DNA of 64,000 nucleotides from JBIOUF01 sp044866695 (lineage in GTDB: Bacteria; Actinomycetota; Actinomycetes; Propionibacteriales; Nocardioidaceae), in NCBI GenBank assembly GCA_044866695.1, contig JBIOUF010000014.1, forward strand, positions 1 to 64,000. Direction: 5' to 3'. The position numbers and the translations under genes were made by a program. Shown piece after piece: positions 51,376-59,771 of the stretch. The notes beneath the pieces were generated by a model that was not told where the DNA came from, did no database searches, and saw only the letters and a program-made list of their open reading frames with translations. Positions within the stretch are counted from its first letter, which is position 1. Every line of letters begins with the position of its first letter.

Positions 51376-52251
51376 ATGGACCACCGGACCGAGGTGCGCG
51401 ACTTCCTGGTCTCGCGCCGGGCGCGGATCACCCCTGAGCGGGCCGGACTTCCGCTGTACGGCACCAACCGCCGGGTCGCCGGTCTGCGCCGTGAGGAGGT
51501 CGCCCTGCTCGCCGGGGTGAGCACCGACTACTACACCAAGCTCGAACGCGGGAACCTCTCCGGCGTCTCCGAGTCCGTCCTCGATGCCGTCGCCGCGGCT
51601 CTCCAGCTCGACGAGTCCGAGCGGACCCACCTCTTCGACCTCGCCCGCACGGCCGGCACCGGGACCGGTGCTCGGCAGCGCGGCAGCGTTCCCAGGCAGA
51701 GCGTCCGCCCGAGCGTGCAGCGCGTCATCGACTCCATCGGCGCGCCCGCCTACGTGCGGAACAGCCGACTCGACCTCCTCGCCGTGAACCGGCTCGGCCG
51801 AGCGTTGCTGTCCGACCTCTACGCCGAAGAGACGAGTCGACCCAACCTCGCCCGGTACATGTTCCTCGACCCACGCTCCCGCGACTTCTACGTCGAGTGG
51901 GCGGCCGTCGCCAAGGACATCGTCGCGGCCTTGCGCATCGAAGCCGGCCGCAACCCCTACGACCGCGGCCTGACCGACCTCGTCGGCGAGCTCTCCACAC
52001 GCAGCGAGGAGTTCCGCACCTGGTGGGCCAGCCACAACGTAGGAGTGCACCTCACCTCAACCAAGAGGATGCACCACCCCGTCGCCGGAGAGCTCGAGCT
52101 CACCGGCGAGGCGCTCGTGCTCCCCGGAGACACCGGGCTCACCATCATCACCTACACCGTGGAGCCCGCTACGTCGTCGGCCCAGGCGCTCCAGTTCCTC
52201 GCCAGCTGGGCGAGCGCGCACGAACCGTCGAGCGCGGTCACGTCCGACTGA
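51376..52251 (+). CDS. XRE-family regulator with MmyB-like ligand domain
   Basis: This 291-residue protein has an N-terminal HTH (LRREEVALLAGVSTDYYTKL then ERGNLSGVSESVLDAVAAAL). The C-terminal MmyB-type domain (APAYVRNSRLDLLAVNRLGR, YMFLDPRSRDFYVEWAAVAK, HHPVAGELELTGEALVLPGD) probably binds a hydrophobic ligand. ATG 51376 lies after GGTGGC. It is divergent from two reductase genes 270 bases away, the usual arrangement for this regulator type and its target. Confidence 0.8.
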   Translation: MDHRTEVRDFLVSRRARITPERAGLPLYGTNRRVAGLRREEVALLAGVSTDYYTKLERGNLSGVSESVLDAVAAALQLDESERTHLFDLARTAGTGTGARQRGSVPRQSVRPSVQRVIDSIGAPAYVRNSRLDLLAVNRLGRALLSDLYAEETSRPNLARYMFLDPRSRDFYVEWAAVAKDIVAALRIEAGRNPYDRGLTDLVGELSTRSEEFRTWWASHNVGVHLTSTKRMHHPVAGELELTGEALVLPGDTGLTIITYTVEPATSSAQALQFLASWASAHEPSSAVTSD

Positions 52252-52342
52252 CCTCGAGGTCCCTGCCGAGATCCGGGCGCCTGGACTGCGCGGCGGCGGC
52301 TTCGTGAGATGGCTCGCGGCTCGCGGTTGTCGGCGCGGCGGA

Positions 52343-53134
52343 TCAGGCCGGGACGGAGAGCCCCTGCAGCCAGGCCCGCCAGGCCGGCTCCTCGCGCCGC
52401 ACGTAGTCCGCGGCGTCGGCGGAGAACAGGTACGCCCGTACGCCCACCGTCGCCTTGCCGTCGCCCTCGCCGTGGGCGAAGACGTTGAGCATCCCGGGCA
52501 CCGGCGCGGTGAGCCGGACCAGGGCCTGCCGCTCGCCGACCCGCTCGACCGTGCCGATGGTGCCGCGCACGTCGACCGTCGAGCCCTCGTCGCCGAGCCC
52601 GAGCGCGTCGTGCAAGGTCGACCAGAGCGCCTTCGCGTCGCCGGGCTGGGAGGCGCTGACCTCGAGCTGGGTGGCCTCCTGGCCGGGGAACCGGGACAGG
52701 TAGAGACGCAGGTTGTCGAAGAACGGCATCCAGCTGGGACCCATGTCGTCCCAGAACTCCGACTCCCAGGCGGCGCCCGTCCCGAAGCCGCTGCTGGTGA
52801 CGCGCACCACGCAGGTGCCGCCGGACCGCGCCTCGACGAGGAACTCCGACGTCAGCGGGCTGAGCGCGGCGGGGTCCTTGCCCATCAGGGCGGCCCAGTC
52901 CTCCTCGTACACGATGCGGCGCGGCGGGTCCCAGCCGGTGACCCGGCCGTCCGAGCCCATCTCGGGGCCCATGGCGAAGTGCAGGGAGCCGCCCTCGCGC
53001 TCCTCCATCTCGGTCGGCAGGAACCAGGCGCTCATGCCCTTGGCGGTGGCGATGGCCTGCCAGACCTGTTCCGGGGTGCCCGGGACCTCGACGCTGAACT
53101 CCAGGCGGTACGGGACGTTCGGGGTCGTGCTCAT
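52343..53134 (-). CDS. SRPBCC (START-like) domain protein
   Basis: This 263-residue protein's first half is an Aha1/SRPBCC-type domain (LEFSVEVPGTPEQVWQAIAT, WDPPRRIVYEEDW, GTCVVRVTSSGFGTGAAWES). The second half repeats weaker strand/helix patterns (QLEVSASQPGDAKALWSTLH, GTIGTVERVGERQALVRL). The start overlaps the regulator gene by ATGA. SRPBCC plus an ArsR-like regulator is a common actinobacterial pair; the ligand is unknown. Confidence 0.75.
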   Translation of the reverse strand: MSTTPNVPYRLEFSVEVPGTPEQVWQAIATAKGMSAWFLPTEMEEREGGSLHFAMGPEMGSDGRVTGWDPPRRIVYEEDWAALMGKDPAALSPLTSEFLVEARSGGTCVVRVTSSGFGTGAAWESEFWDDMGPSWMPFFDNLRLYLSRFPGQEATQLEVSASQPGDAKALWSTLHDALGLGDEGSTVDVRGTIGTVERVGERQALVRLTAPVPGMLNVFAHGEGDGKATVGVRAYLFSADAADYVRREEPAWRAWLQGLSVPA

Positions 53135-53709
53135 GGGTTCTCCTCGGGGAGGGGGTGGGCGGCGACGACGAGCCGGTGCGGGCGCCCGTCGTCGTGGTGG
53201 TAGCGAGCGGCCAGGTCGAGCACCGCGGCGGTGAGGTCGTCGGCGAAGGCGGCCCGGTCGGCGGCCGACCGGAAGCCGATCTGCGTGTCGATGGTCAGCG
53301 TGGGCAGGCGCTTGCCGGACGCGCCGGCCCGGCGCGCCAGCGCGCCGACCTCGCGCACCAGCCGGCCGGCCAGCGCGACGAGGTAGCCGGCCGACAGGTG
53401 GTCGGCGTTGGCGTCCGGGTCGGCGGCGGACGCGCTGACGGCCGCCGGCGACACGACGTACGACGCCGCCGACGCCTGCAGCACCCGCTCGGTGAGGCCC
53501 CCGTGCCGGCGCTCCTCGGACAGCTGCACCAGGCCGTGCGCCTCGAGCGCCCTGAGGTGGTAGTTGACCTTCTGGCGCGCGATGCCGACCCGGGCAGCGA
53601 GCCCCGCGGCGGACGCCGGGACGGCCAGCTCGCCGAGCAGCCGGGCCCGGACCGGGTCCAGCGCGGCGCTGGCTGCCTCCGCGCTCTCGATCACCTCGAC
53701 GTCCCGCAT
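53131..53709 (-). CDS. ArsR-like winged-helix regulator
   Basis: This is 192 residues from ATG 53709. The wHTH (LDPVRARLLGELAVPASAAG then LAARVGIARQKVNYHLRALE) is followed by a helical/strand domain of unknown function (RRAGASGKRLPTLTIDTQIG). It precedes and overlaps the SRPBCC gene. It probably represses its own operon through the palindrome 15 bases upstream. Confidence 0.75.
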   Translation of the reverse strand: MRDVEVIESAEAASAALDPVRARLLGELAVPASAAGLAARVGIARQKVNYHLRALEAHGLVQLSEERRHGGLTERVLQASAASYVVSPAAVSASAADPDANADHLSAGYLVALAGRLVREVGALARRAGASGKRLPTLTIDTQIGFRSAADRAAFADDLTAAVLDLAARYHHDDGRPHRLVVAAHPLPEENP

Positions 53710-53724
53710 GACGCCACCCTGCCT

Positions 53725-53744
53725 TTGACAAAGAATATTGTCAA
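53725..53744 (-). promoter_or_regulatory. Operator/promoter palindrome before the ArsR-like gene
   Basis: TTGACAAAGAATATTGTCAA has 7-bp arms (TTGACAA/TTGTCAA) around AGAATA and lies 15 bases upstream of ATG 53709. Its low GC and the TTGACA hexamer suggest it overlaps a promoter -35 region. Confidence 0.6.
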
Positions 53745-53807
53745 GAGGCCGAGCCGAGCAGGGCCGCGTCGGCCCCTCCAGGACGAGTGCATCGTCCAGG
53801 CGCGAGG

Positions 53808-54278
53808 TCACAGCCAGCGACGCACCCGCCGCGTGTAGTCGTCGTACGGCGCACCGAACCGCTCGTGCAGGAACCGCTCCTCGGGACCGATCGCGCCCCA
53901 GAGGACCAGCAGCACCGCAGCGGGGAAGAGCACGAGCCCCCAGAACGTAGGGGCCAGCAACGCCAGCCCGAGGTAGAGCGCGAGCAGGCCGACGTAGAGC
54001 GGGTTGCGGGAGAGGCGGTACGGCCCCTCCTCGATGATCGCGCGGGTCGCCTGTCCGGGCAGCAGCCCGGTCTCGTGCCGGTGGAACAGCCACAGCGACC
54101 AGCCGTTCCACACCGCGAACACCAGCACGAGCGCCCAGCCGAGCCGAACCCGCCACCCGCCGAGTCCGACGGGGTCGCCCCAGGACTGCGTGGCCAGCCA
54201 GCCGGCCAGCAAGGGCGCGCCGACCGCGACCGGCGGCCAGAGCCGGAACGCGACGGTGGCCTCGGGCCCGTGCGCCAT
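53808..54278 (-). CDS. Isoprenylcysteine methyltransferase (ICMT)-family membrane protein
   Basis: This is 156 residues from ATG 54278, with four membrane segments. The ICMT/PEMT-like C-terminal motif is complete: EEGPYRLSRNPLYVGLLALYL and then EERFLHERFGAPYDDYTRRV. Bacterial members methylate lipids or unknown small molecules using S-adenosylmethionine at the membrane. It is divergent from the LuxR gene with about 70 bases between. Confidence 0.75.
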   Translation of the reverse strand: MAHGPEATVAFRLWPPVAVGAPLLAGWLATQSWGDPVGLGGWRVRLGWALVLVFAVWNGWSLWLFHRHETGLLPGQATRAIIEEGPYRLSRNPLYVGLLALYLGLALLAPTFWGLVLFPAAVLLVLWGAIGPEERFLHERFGAPYDDYTRRVRRWL

Positions 54279-54350
54279 GGCCTCATTGTCGCGGGTGGCG
54301 CCGCCGCCGCCGTGGACTCCACCTCCGCCAGGCAGACCTACTGTGGAGCG

Positions 54351-57041
54351 ATGGAGACGCCGCTGCTGGCCACGAAGCTCTTCGTGCCGGCTCTCCCTTC
54401 CCACGGCCTGCCACGCCCGCGGCTGCTCCGACGCCTCGACGACGGGCTGGCCCCGCACTGCCGGCTGACGCTGGTGTCGGCGCCTGCCGGGTTCGGCAAG
54501 ACCACTCTGCTGGGTGAGTGGGCCGCCCACTGCGGCGCCCGCAGACCGTCGGCCCGGTTCGCATGGCTCTCCCTCGACGAGGCGGACGGTGACCCCGCGC
54601 GCTTCCTCGGCTACGTCGTCGCGGCGCTGCAGGACGCCCATGCCGACCTCGGCCCGGACGCCTTCCGGCCACGTCCCGGCGGGCAGACGGCCTCCCACGA
54701 CCCGGCTCTCACCGACCTGGTCAACGACCTGGCGGCCACGCCGGGCGAGACCGTCCTGGTGCTCGACGACTACCACGTGGTGGCCGCGCGGGCCGTTCAC
54801 GACATCCTGGCGTTCCTGGTGGGCCACGCGCCACCGCAGCTGCACGTGGTCGTCGCCACCAGGTCCGACCCGCCGCTTCCCCTCGCCCGGCTGCGGAGCC
54901 GCGGCGGTCTGACCGAGCTGCGCGCATCGGACCTCCGGTTCACCGCCGAGGAGGCGGGGGACTTCCTCAACGACACGATGGGCCTGCGCCTGTCCGCAGA
55001 CGACGTCGCGGCCCTCGAACGGCGCACCGAGGGCTGGATCGCCGGCCTGCAGCTGGCGGCGGTGTCCATGCGCGGACGTGACGACGTCTCGGGCTTCATC
55101 GGGTCCTTCACCGGCAGCCACCGCTTCGTCCTCGACTACCTCGCCGAGGAGGTGCTCCAGCGGCAGCCCGAGCACACCCGCCGCTTCCTGTCGGCCACGT
55201 CGGTGCTCGAGCGGATGACCGGTCCGTTGTGCGATGCGGTCACCGGGTCAGCGGGGAGTGGCGAGGTCCTGGAGTCCCTCGAACGCGCCAACCTGTTCGT
55301 CGTCCCCCTCGACGACCGCCGTGAGTGGTACCGCTACCACCACCTGTTCGCCGACGTGCTGCGGTCGCGGCTCCGCCAGGAGCAGCCCGGCCTGGTTCCG
55401 CGGCTCCACCGGGCCGCCAGCGAGTGGTTCGAAGCGAACGGCCTGCCGGAGGAGGCCGTACGCCACGCGCTCGCCGCAGGCGACCACGACCGGGCGGCCT
55501 CGCTGGTCGAGCTGGCCCTTCCGGTGATCCGCCGAGACCGGCAGGACGCCACGCTCACCGGCTGGCTCGACGCCATCCCCGGCGACGTGGTACGCCGCCG
55601 GCCGGTCCTCAGCGCCTTGTACGCCTTCGGGCTGCTGGTCGCCGGCGACCTGGAGGGCGCCGAGTCCTGGCTGCGCGACTCCGAGCGGGCGCTGCGCGAC
55701 CGGGAGCACCGGTCGACCGACGCCGAGGAGCTCCGCCGGCTACCCATGACGATCGCGGTCTACCGGGCCGCGCTGGCGCAGGGACGAGGCGACCTGGACG
55801 CCATCCGGGGACACGCCCGGCATGCTCTGGAGCTCGCTGGTCCCGACGACCACCTCGCCCGCGCCGGTGCCGCCGGGTATCTCGGACTCGCGTCGTACGC
55901 GCAGGGGGACATCGCGGCAGCGCTGCGCACCTTCCCCGAGACGTTGCAGAGCCTGCGTGCCGCCGGCAACCCCGCCGAGGAGCTGAGCAGCACCGTCGTG
56001 CTCGCGGACATGTGGATCGTCCGGGGCCGGCTGGCCGAGGCGCGCAGGCTCTACGACGCGGCCCTTCGCAGGGTGACCGCCCGGGGCGCAACGCTCACCG
56101 GAGCGACGGCGGACCTGCATGTCGGGTTCAGCGAGCTGATGCGCGAGCTCGGGGACCTGCCCGCGGCCCGGCACCACCTGCAGGTCGGCAGCGATCTCGG
56201 CGAGAGAGCCTCGCTCACCGAGAACCGGCACCGCTGGTTCGTCGCCACGGCGCTGGTGCGCCAGGCCGAAGGCGACCTGGCCGGCGCCAGCGCCCTGCTG
56301 GACGAGGCCGAGCGTCTCTACCGCCGAGGCTTCCTGCCCGAGGTGCGGCCGGTCGCCGCCGTGAGGGCCCGGATGTGGATCGCGCGAGGCAGCCTCTCCT
56401 CGGCGCAGACCTGGTCGCGCGGCCGAGGCCTGGCCGGCGCAGACGACCTGAGCTACCTGCGTGAGTACGAGCACCTGACCCTGGTGCGCCTGCTCATCGC
56501 GCAGGGTCGGCTGCACCGGGACTCCGAGGCGACCGACGATGCGGTCGGACTGCTGGACCGCCTCCTGGAGGCGGCCCAGGACGGCGGCCGGCAGGGCAGC
56601 GTGAACGAGATCCTGGTCCTGCGAGCGCTCGCCCACGACGTGCGGGGCGACCGCGACCAGGCGCTGGCGACCCTGGAGGAGGTCCTGGTCGCGACCGAGC
56701 CGGAGGGACACGTCCGGCTGTTCCTCGATGAGGGCGCACCCATGGAGGCGCTGCTCCGGGCCACCGACCTGTGCCGGGTCGCGCCGAGCCGGGCGACCGC
56801 ACTGCTGCGCACCGCCGGCGGCGCAGCGGCCGAGCCGCCGGCCCTTCCGGACCCGCTGAGCGACCGGGAGCTCGAGGTGCTCAGGCTGCTGGACACCGCG
56901 ATGAGCGGGCCGGAGATCGCCCGGGAGCTGTTCGTGTCGCCGAACACGCTGCGCACGCACACCAAGCACATCTTCAGCAAGCTCGGGGTCAACAACCGCC
57001 GGGCGGCGGTCCAGCGGGCCGCCGAGCTGGGCCTGACGTAG
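54351..57041 (+). CDS. MalT-like LuxR-family STAND regulator
   Basis: This is 896 residues from ATG 54351. The NTPase has Walker A (APAGFGKTT, 44-52) and Walker B-like VLVLDDYHVV. It carries an ERRTEGWIAGLQLAAVSMRG segment typical of MalT-type STAND proteins. TPR-like helices fill about 450-810. A LuxR C-terminal HTH (LSDRELEVLRLLDTAMSGPE, FVSPNTLRTHTKHIFSKLGV) lies at about 835-890. It should be a signal-gated activator. No target next to it is obvious, and its ligand is unknown. Confidence 0.85.
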   Translation: METPLLATKLFVPALPSHGLPRPRLLRRLDDGLAPHCRLTLVSAPAGFGKTTLLGEWAAHCGARRPSARFAWLSLDEADGDPARFLGYVVAALQDAHADLGPDAFRPRPGGQTASHDPALTDLVNDLAATPGETVLVLDDYHVVAARAVHDILAFLVGHAPPQLHVVVATRSDPPLPLARLRSRGGLTELRASDLRFTAEEAGDFLNDTMGLRLSADDVAALERRTEGWIAGLQLAAVSMRGRDDVSGFIGSFTGSHRFVLDYLAEEVLQRQPEHTRRFLSATSVLERMTGPLCDAVTGSAGSGEVLESLERANLFVVPLDDRREWYRYHHLFADVLRSRLRQEQPGLVPRLHRAASEWFEANGLPEEAVRHALAAGDHDRAASLVELALPVIRRDRQDATLTGWLDAIPGDVVRRRPVLSALYAFGLLVAGDLEGAESWLRDSERALRDREHRSTDAEELRRLPMTIAVYRAALAQGRGDLDAIRGHARHALELAGPDDHLARAGAAGYLGLASYAQGDIAAALRTFPETLQSLRAAGNPAEELSSTVVLADMWIVRGRLAEARRLYDAALRRVTARGATLTGATADLHVGFSELMRELGDLPAARHHLQVGSDLGERASLTENRHRWFVATALVRQAEGDLAGASALLDEAERLYRRGFLPEVRPVAAVRARMWIARGSLSSAQTWSRGRGLAGADDLSYLREYEHLTLVRLLIAQGRLHRDSEATDDAVGLLDRLLEAAQDGGRQGSVNEILVLRALAHDVRGDRDQALATLEEVLVATEPEGHVRLFLDEGAPMEALLRATDLCRVAPSRATALLRTAGGAAAEPPALPDPLSDRELEVLRLLDTAMSGPEIARELFVSPNTLRTHTKHIFSKLGVNNRRAAVQRAAELGLT

Positions 57042-57210
57042 CCGGTCGGCACCGGTCGTGCCCGGCCGGCGGGCCGGCAGTCACCCGCGGGACGCGGCGG
57101 GCGTCCTCGCCACCGGTCCCGGTCGTCGTGGGGCCGCTGATCGGGTGTTCCGATCGGCCGGGAGGTCGGCGGTGGGTCTCACCAGATGATCCGGTAGCGG
57201 CCTGGCGAGC

Positions 57211-57918
57211 TCAGTCGCGGAGCAGGTCGCACAGGTCCGACATCTGCCCTGCCGAGTATCGGTCACCCGGCGTCGCCGGGTTGCTCGGGAAGAAGGTCTT
57301 GACCGAGCTGTCGGACTCCCAGACGATGCCGTTCCCGCCGTTGTCGTTGAGGTCCCCGACCAGTGCCTCAAGCACGTCCTCCTCGGTGGTGCCCACCGGC
57401 CAGAACGTGTGCACCTCCTTGATGTCGAACTCGTCCATGTGGGCGTAGCTGTGCTGCATGACGTGGTGCCAGGGGACGTACACCGCTCCCGGCGCAAGGG
57501 CCGCCACGTTGGGGTCGGTGGTGAAGGCGCCGACGTCATAGACGCCGTCGCCGTCGGGCAGCAGGTAGAAGTCGTCCCCGTAGTCCAGCGGGGTCCGGGT
57601 GAACCGGTCGGCCTGCAGAAGGTGCCGGCCGGTCGGTCCCTGCTGCATGTCGACGAACTCGGTCGTGCCGACGGCCACGTAGCACGAGGGCATCGAGGAG
57701 TGCCACAGGTACTGTCCGTCGCCGAAGCCCTGGACGCGGTCGCTGGACGGGTCGAGCTCCCCGTACTGGTCGGCCAGACTGGCGGTCGCGGGCTGGTCCG
57801 CGTCCATCGGCTCCTCGTCGCTGTCGACCGTGGGGTAGCGGGGGTCGTAGTCCTCGTCGGGGTTGGTGGTGGGGTAGCGCGGGTCGTACGGCTCACCTGA
57901 GTACGGTTGCTGGCTCAT
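57211..57918 (-). CDS. Hypothetical acidic protein with N-terminal repeats
   Basis: This 235-residue protein's first 40 residues hold three imprecise (Y)DPRYPT repeats (GEPYDPRYPTTNPDED, YDPRYPTVDSDEE) and are strongly acidic. The remainder is a folded domain with aromatic strands (QYLWHSSMPSCYVAVGTTEF, YVPWHHVMQHSYAHMDEFDI). I recognise no family. No signal peptide is visible. It stands alone between the LuxR gene and a nuclease-like gene. Confidence 0.45.
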   Translation of the reverse strand: MSQQPYSGEPYDPRYPTTNPDEDYDPRYPTVDSDEEPMDADQPATASLADQYGELDPSSDRVQGFGDGQYLWHSSMPSCYVAVGTTEFVDMQQGPTGRHLLQADRFTRTPLDYGDDFYLLPDGDGVYDVGAFTTDPNVAALAPGAVYVPWHHVMQHSYAHMDEFDIKEVHTFWPVGTTEEDVLEALVGDLNDNGGNGIVWESDSSVKTFFPSNPATPGDRYSAGQMSDLCDLLRD

Positions 57919-58055
57919 GGCTTCCCCCTGGGTGGCGTCGTTCCAGGCTAGGGCGGCGGCCCCTGGTGGCGACGGCCTGCTCGTGCCGCCGGCGGTGCCG
58001 AGCCACTTCCCGTTCAGGCAGCCGTGGCAGGGCTTGGCCCGACGTGGAGCCGGGG

Positions 58056-58844
58056 TCAGCCGGTCTTCGTGCCGGCGGCCTCGACGTCCACCACGAGCGC
58101 GCGGTGGTCCGACAGCCCGAGCGCGGGCGCGTCGGCCCGTGCCACCTCGCCCAGGTCTCCGCGCAGCAGGATGTGGTCGAGCTGCCGGGTGGGGGGGTCC
58201 AGGGGGAAGGTGGGCAGTGCGGCCAGCGACCGGTAGCCGGTGATCCGCTCGGGCAGCGGGTTCGCCATGTTGAGATCACCCATCAGCAGGACCGGCCCGG
58301 GGACCGGCCGGAGGTCCCGCCTGATCCGCTGCAGCTGGACCCGCCCCCACCCGGGTACGAACGACAGGTGCGTGTTGGCGACGACGAGCTGTCCGGCCGG
58401 GGTGTCGATGTGACCGATCACCACCGAGCGGGGCTCCTCGTGGACGACGACCATCCGGCGCGCCTCACGCAGCCACACCGGGAAGCGTGGCCGGATCCTC
58501 GGCAGCCGCAGCACCTGCCAGGTCCGCACCGGGTACCGCGACAGCAGGGCGATCCCGTACGCCGCGTCGCCCGGCACGTCGTCCTCGGTCGCGGCGATCC
58601 AGGTCGCGCCCGGCGTACCGGAGAGGGCCGCCACGAACCGGTAGGCGGCCGCCCCCATCGCTTCGGCGCAGACCTTCGTGAGGTCGGCCAGGTGAGAGCG
58701 CGGCTGGTCGCGGTCCACCTCCTGAAGGGCCAGGACGTCGGCGTCGAGCGTTCTCACCGCCCCGGCGAGCCGGTCGAGGTCGACCAGGCCGTCGTGCGTC
58801 GACCGGCCATGCAGGATGTTGAATGTGGCCAGCCGCACGAGCAC
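58056..58844 (-). CDS. Endonuclease/exonuclease/phosphatase (EEP) family protein
   Basis: This is 262 residues from a GTG at 58844. All EEP motifs are present in order: ATFNILHG, LALQEVDRDQ, the NTHLSFVPG block, LLMGDLNMANP, LDHILLRG and LSDHRALVVD. Members are Mg-dependent phosphodiesterases (nucleases, sphingomyelinases, inositol phosphatases). There is no signal peptide, so an intracellular role is more likely. It is divergent from the next gene by 11 bases. Confidence 0.85.
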   Translation of the reverse strand: MLVRLATFNILHGRSTHDGLVDLDRLAGAVRTLDADVLALQEVDRDQPRSHLADLTKVCAEAMGAAAYRFVAALSGTPGATWIAATEDDVPGDAAYGIALLSRYPVRTWQVLRLPRIRPRFPVWLREARRMVVVHEEPRSVVIGHIDTPAGQLVVANTHLSFVPGWGRVQLQRIRRDLRPVPGPVLLMGDLNMANPLPERITGYRSLAALPTFPLDPPTRQLDHILLRGDLGEVARADAPALGLSDHRALVVDVEAAGTKTG

Positions 58845-58855
58845 AAGGTACCGAC

Positions 58856-59437
58856 ATGACCGTTGACGACCAGTCCGAGGACACCGTCTTCCAGCCGCCC
58901 CAGCTGCGGACCGCGCTCAAGCGGTCGGCCTCGGCGCTGAAGGCCGACCGCATCCCGTTCGCCCTGGCCGGGAGCTACGCGCTGTGGGTGCACGGCGCCC
59001 CAGAGCCCGAGCACGACGTCGACTTCGTCGTGCCCGAAGCCAACATCGAGGCGGCCGCCGAGAGCCTCCGTCAGGCCGGCTTGGACGTCGAGCGCCCGCC
59101 CGAGGACTGGCTGTTCAAGGTCGACGTCGACGGCGCTCTCGTCGACGTGCTGCACCGGCTGAACGGCGTTCCCGTCTCCGAGGAGCTGGTCGCGAGGTCG
59201 GAGGAGTACGAGATCCTGGGGATCCGGCTGCCGGTGCTGCCCGCCACGGACGTGGTGCTCACCAAGCTCCAGGCGCTGACCGAGCACTACTGCGACTTCG
59301 CGTCCCTCCTGGCGATCGCCCGCGCCGTCCGCGAGCAGCTGGACTGGGGCCTCCTCCGCGACCGGACGGCGGAGAACCCGTTCGCCGAAGCGTTCCTCTT
59401 CCTCGTCGAGCGGCTCGAGATCAGTCCCGGTGGGTGA
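58856..59437 (+). CDS. Nucleotidyltransferase-fold protein
   Basis: This is 193 residues from ATG 58856. The nucleotidyltransferase core is FALAGSYALWVHGAPEPEHD plus VDFVV, the GS...D-x-D metal site, and a further LVDVLHRLNG acid strand. The C-terminal helices (TEHYCDFASLLAIARAVREQ) are typical of AbiEii/MNT-like proteins. Its substrate is not readable. A short 11-base divergent spacing from the EEP gene suggests a shared promoter region. Confidence 0.75.
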   Translation: MTVDDQSEDTVFQPPQLRTALKRSASALKADRIPFALAGSYALWVHGAPEPEHDVDFVVPEANIEAAAESLRQAGLDVERPPEDWLFKVDVDGALVDVLHRLNGVPVSEELVARSEEYEILGIRLPVLPATDVVLTKLQALTEHYCDFASLLAIARAVREQLDWGLLRDRTAENPFAEAFLFLVERLEISPGG

Positions 59438-59444
59438 GTGCCGG

Positions 59445-59741
59445 GGTGGTTTCGAGGCTCGCAGGCTCGCACCTCAACCACCGGTGACCGGCGGTTCCCC
59501 CAGGAGCGCGTGGCCGTGTGGGCGACCTGCCCGCCCGGTGGTGTGTTCACCACCCGGTGGTTGAGGAGGGCGAGCTTGCGAGCCCCCCGGTGGTTGAGGA
59601 GGGCGAGCTTGCGAGCCCGTCTCGAAACCACCGGTACCTGGGCTGGGCCCTGCCACGGACCCGCTGGTTTCGAGACGCCTCCGCTGATCGCTCCGGCTCC
59701 TCAACCAGCGGTGCCGGTGGTTGGGTGCGAGCCCGTCTCGG
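59445..59741. repeat. Cluster of extragenic GGTGGTTGAGG...CTCGAAACCACC repeats
   Basis: At least five related units fill the 330-base gap: 59445-59484 (GGTGGTTTCGAGGCTCGCAG), 59556-59588 and 59589-59632 (GGTGGTTGAGGAGGGCGAGC twice), 59664-59710 (CTGGTTTCGAGACGCCTCCG) and 59714-59741. Each can pair with an inverted neighbour (TTTCGAGAC with GTCTCGAAA), giving hairpins between two genes. Such units are repeated across genomes of the suspected genus; copy number cannot be judged here. Confidence 0.7.
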
Positions 59742-59771
59742 CCTGGCTGAGGGGCGACCTTGCGAGGGGCG

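Noticed and set aside
57893..58279. Minus-strand frame overlapping the end of the EEP gene
   Set aside because: Low-complexity Arg/Pro translation in the wrong frame of a well-supported gene.
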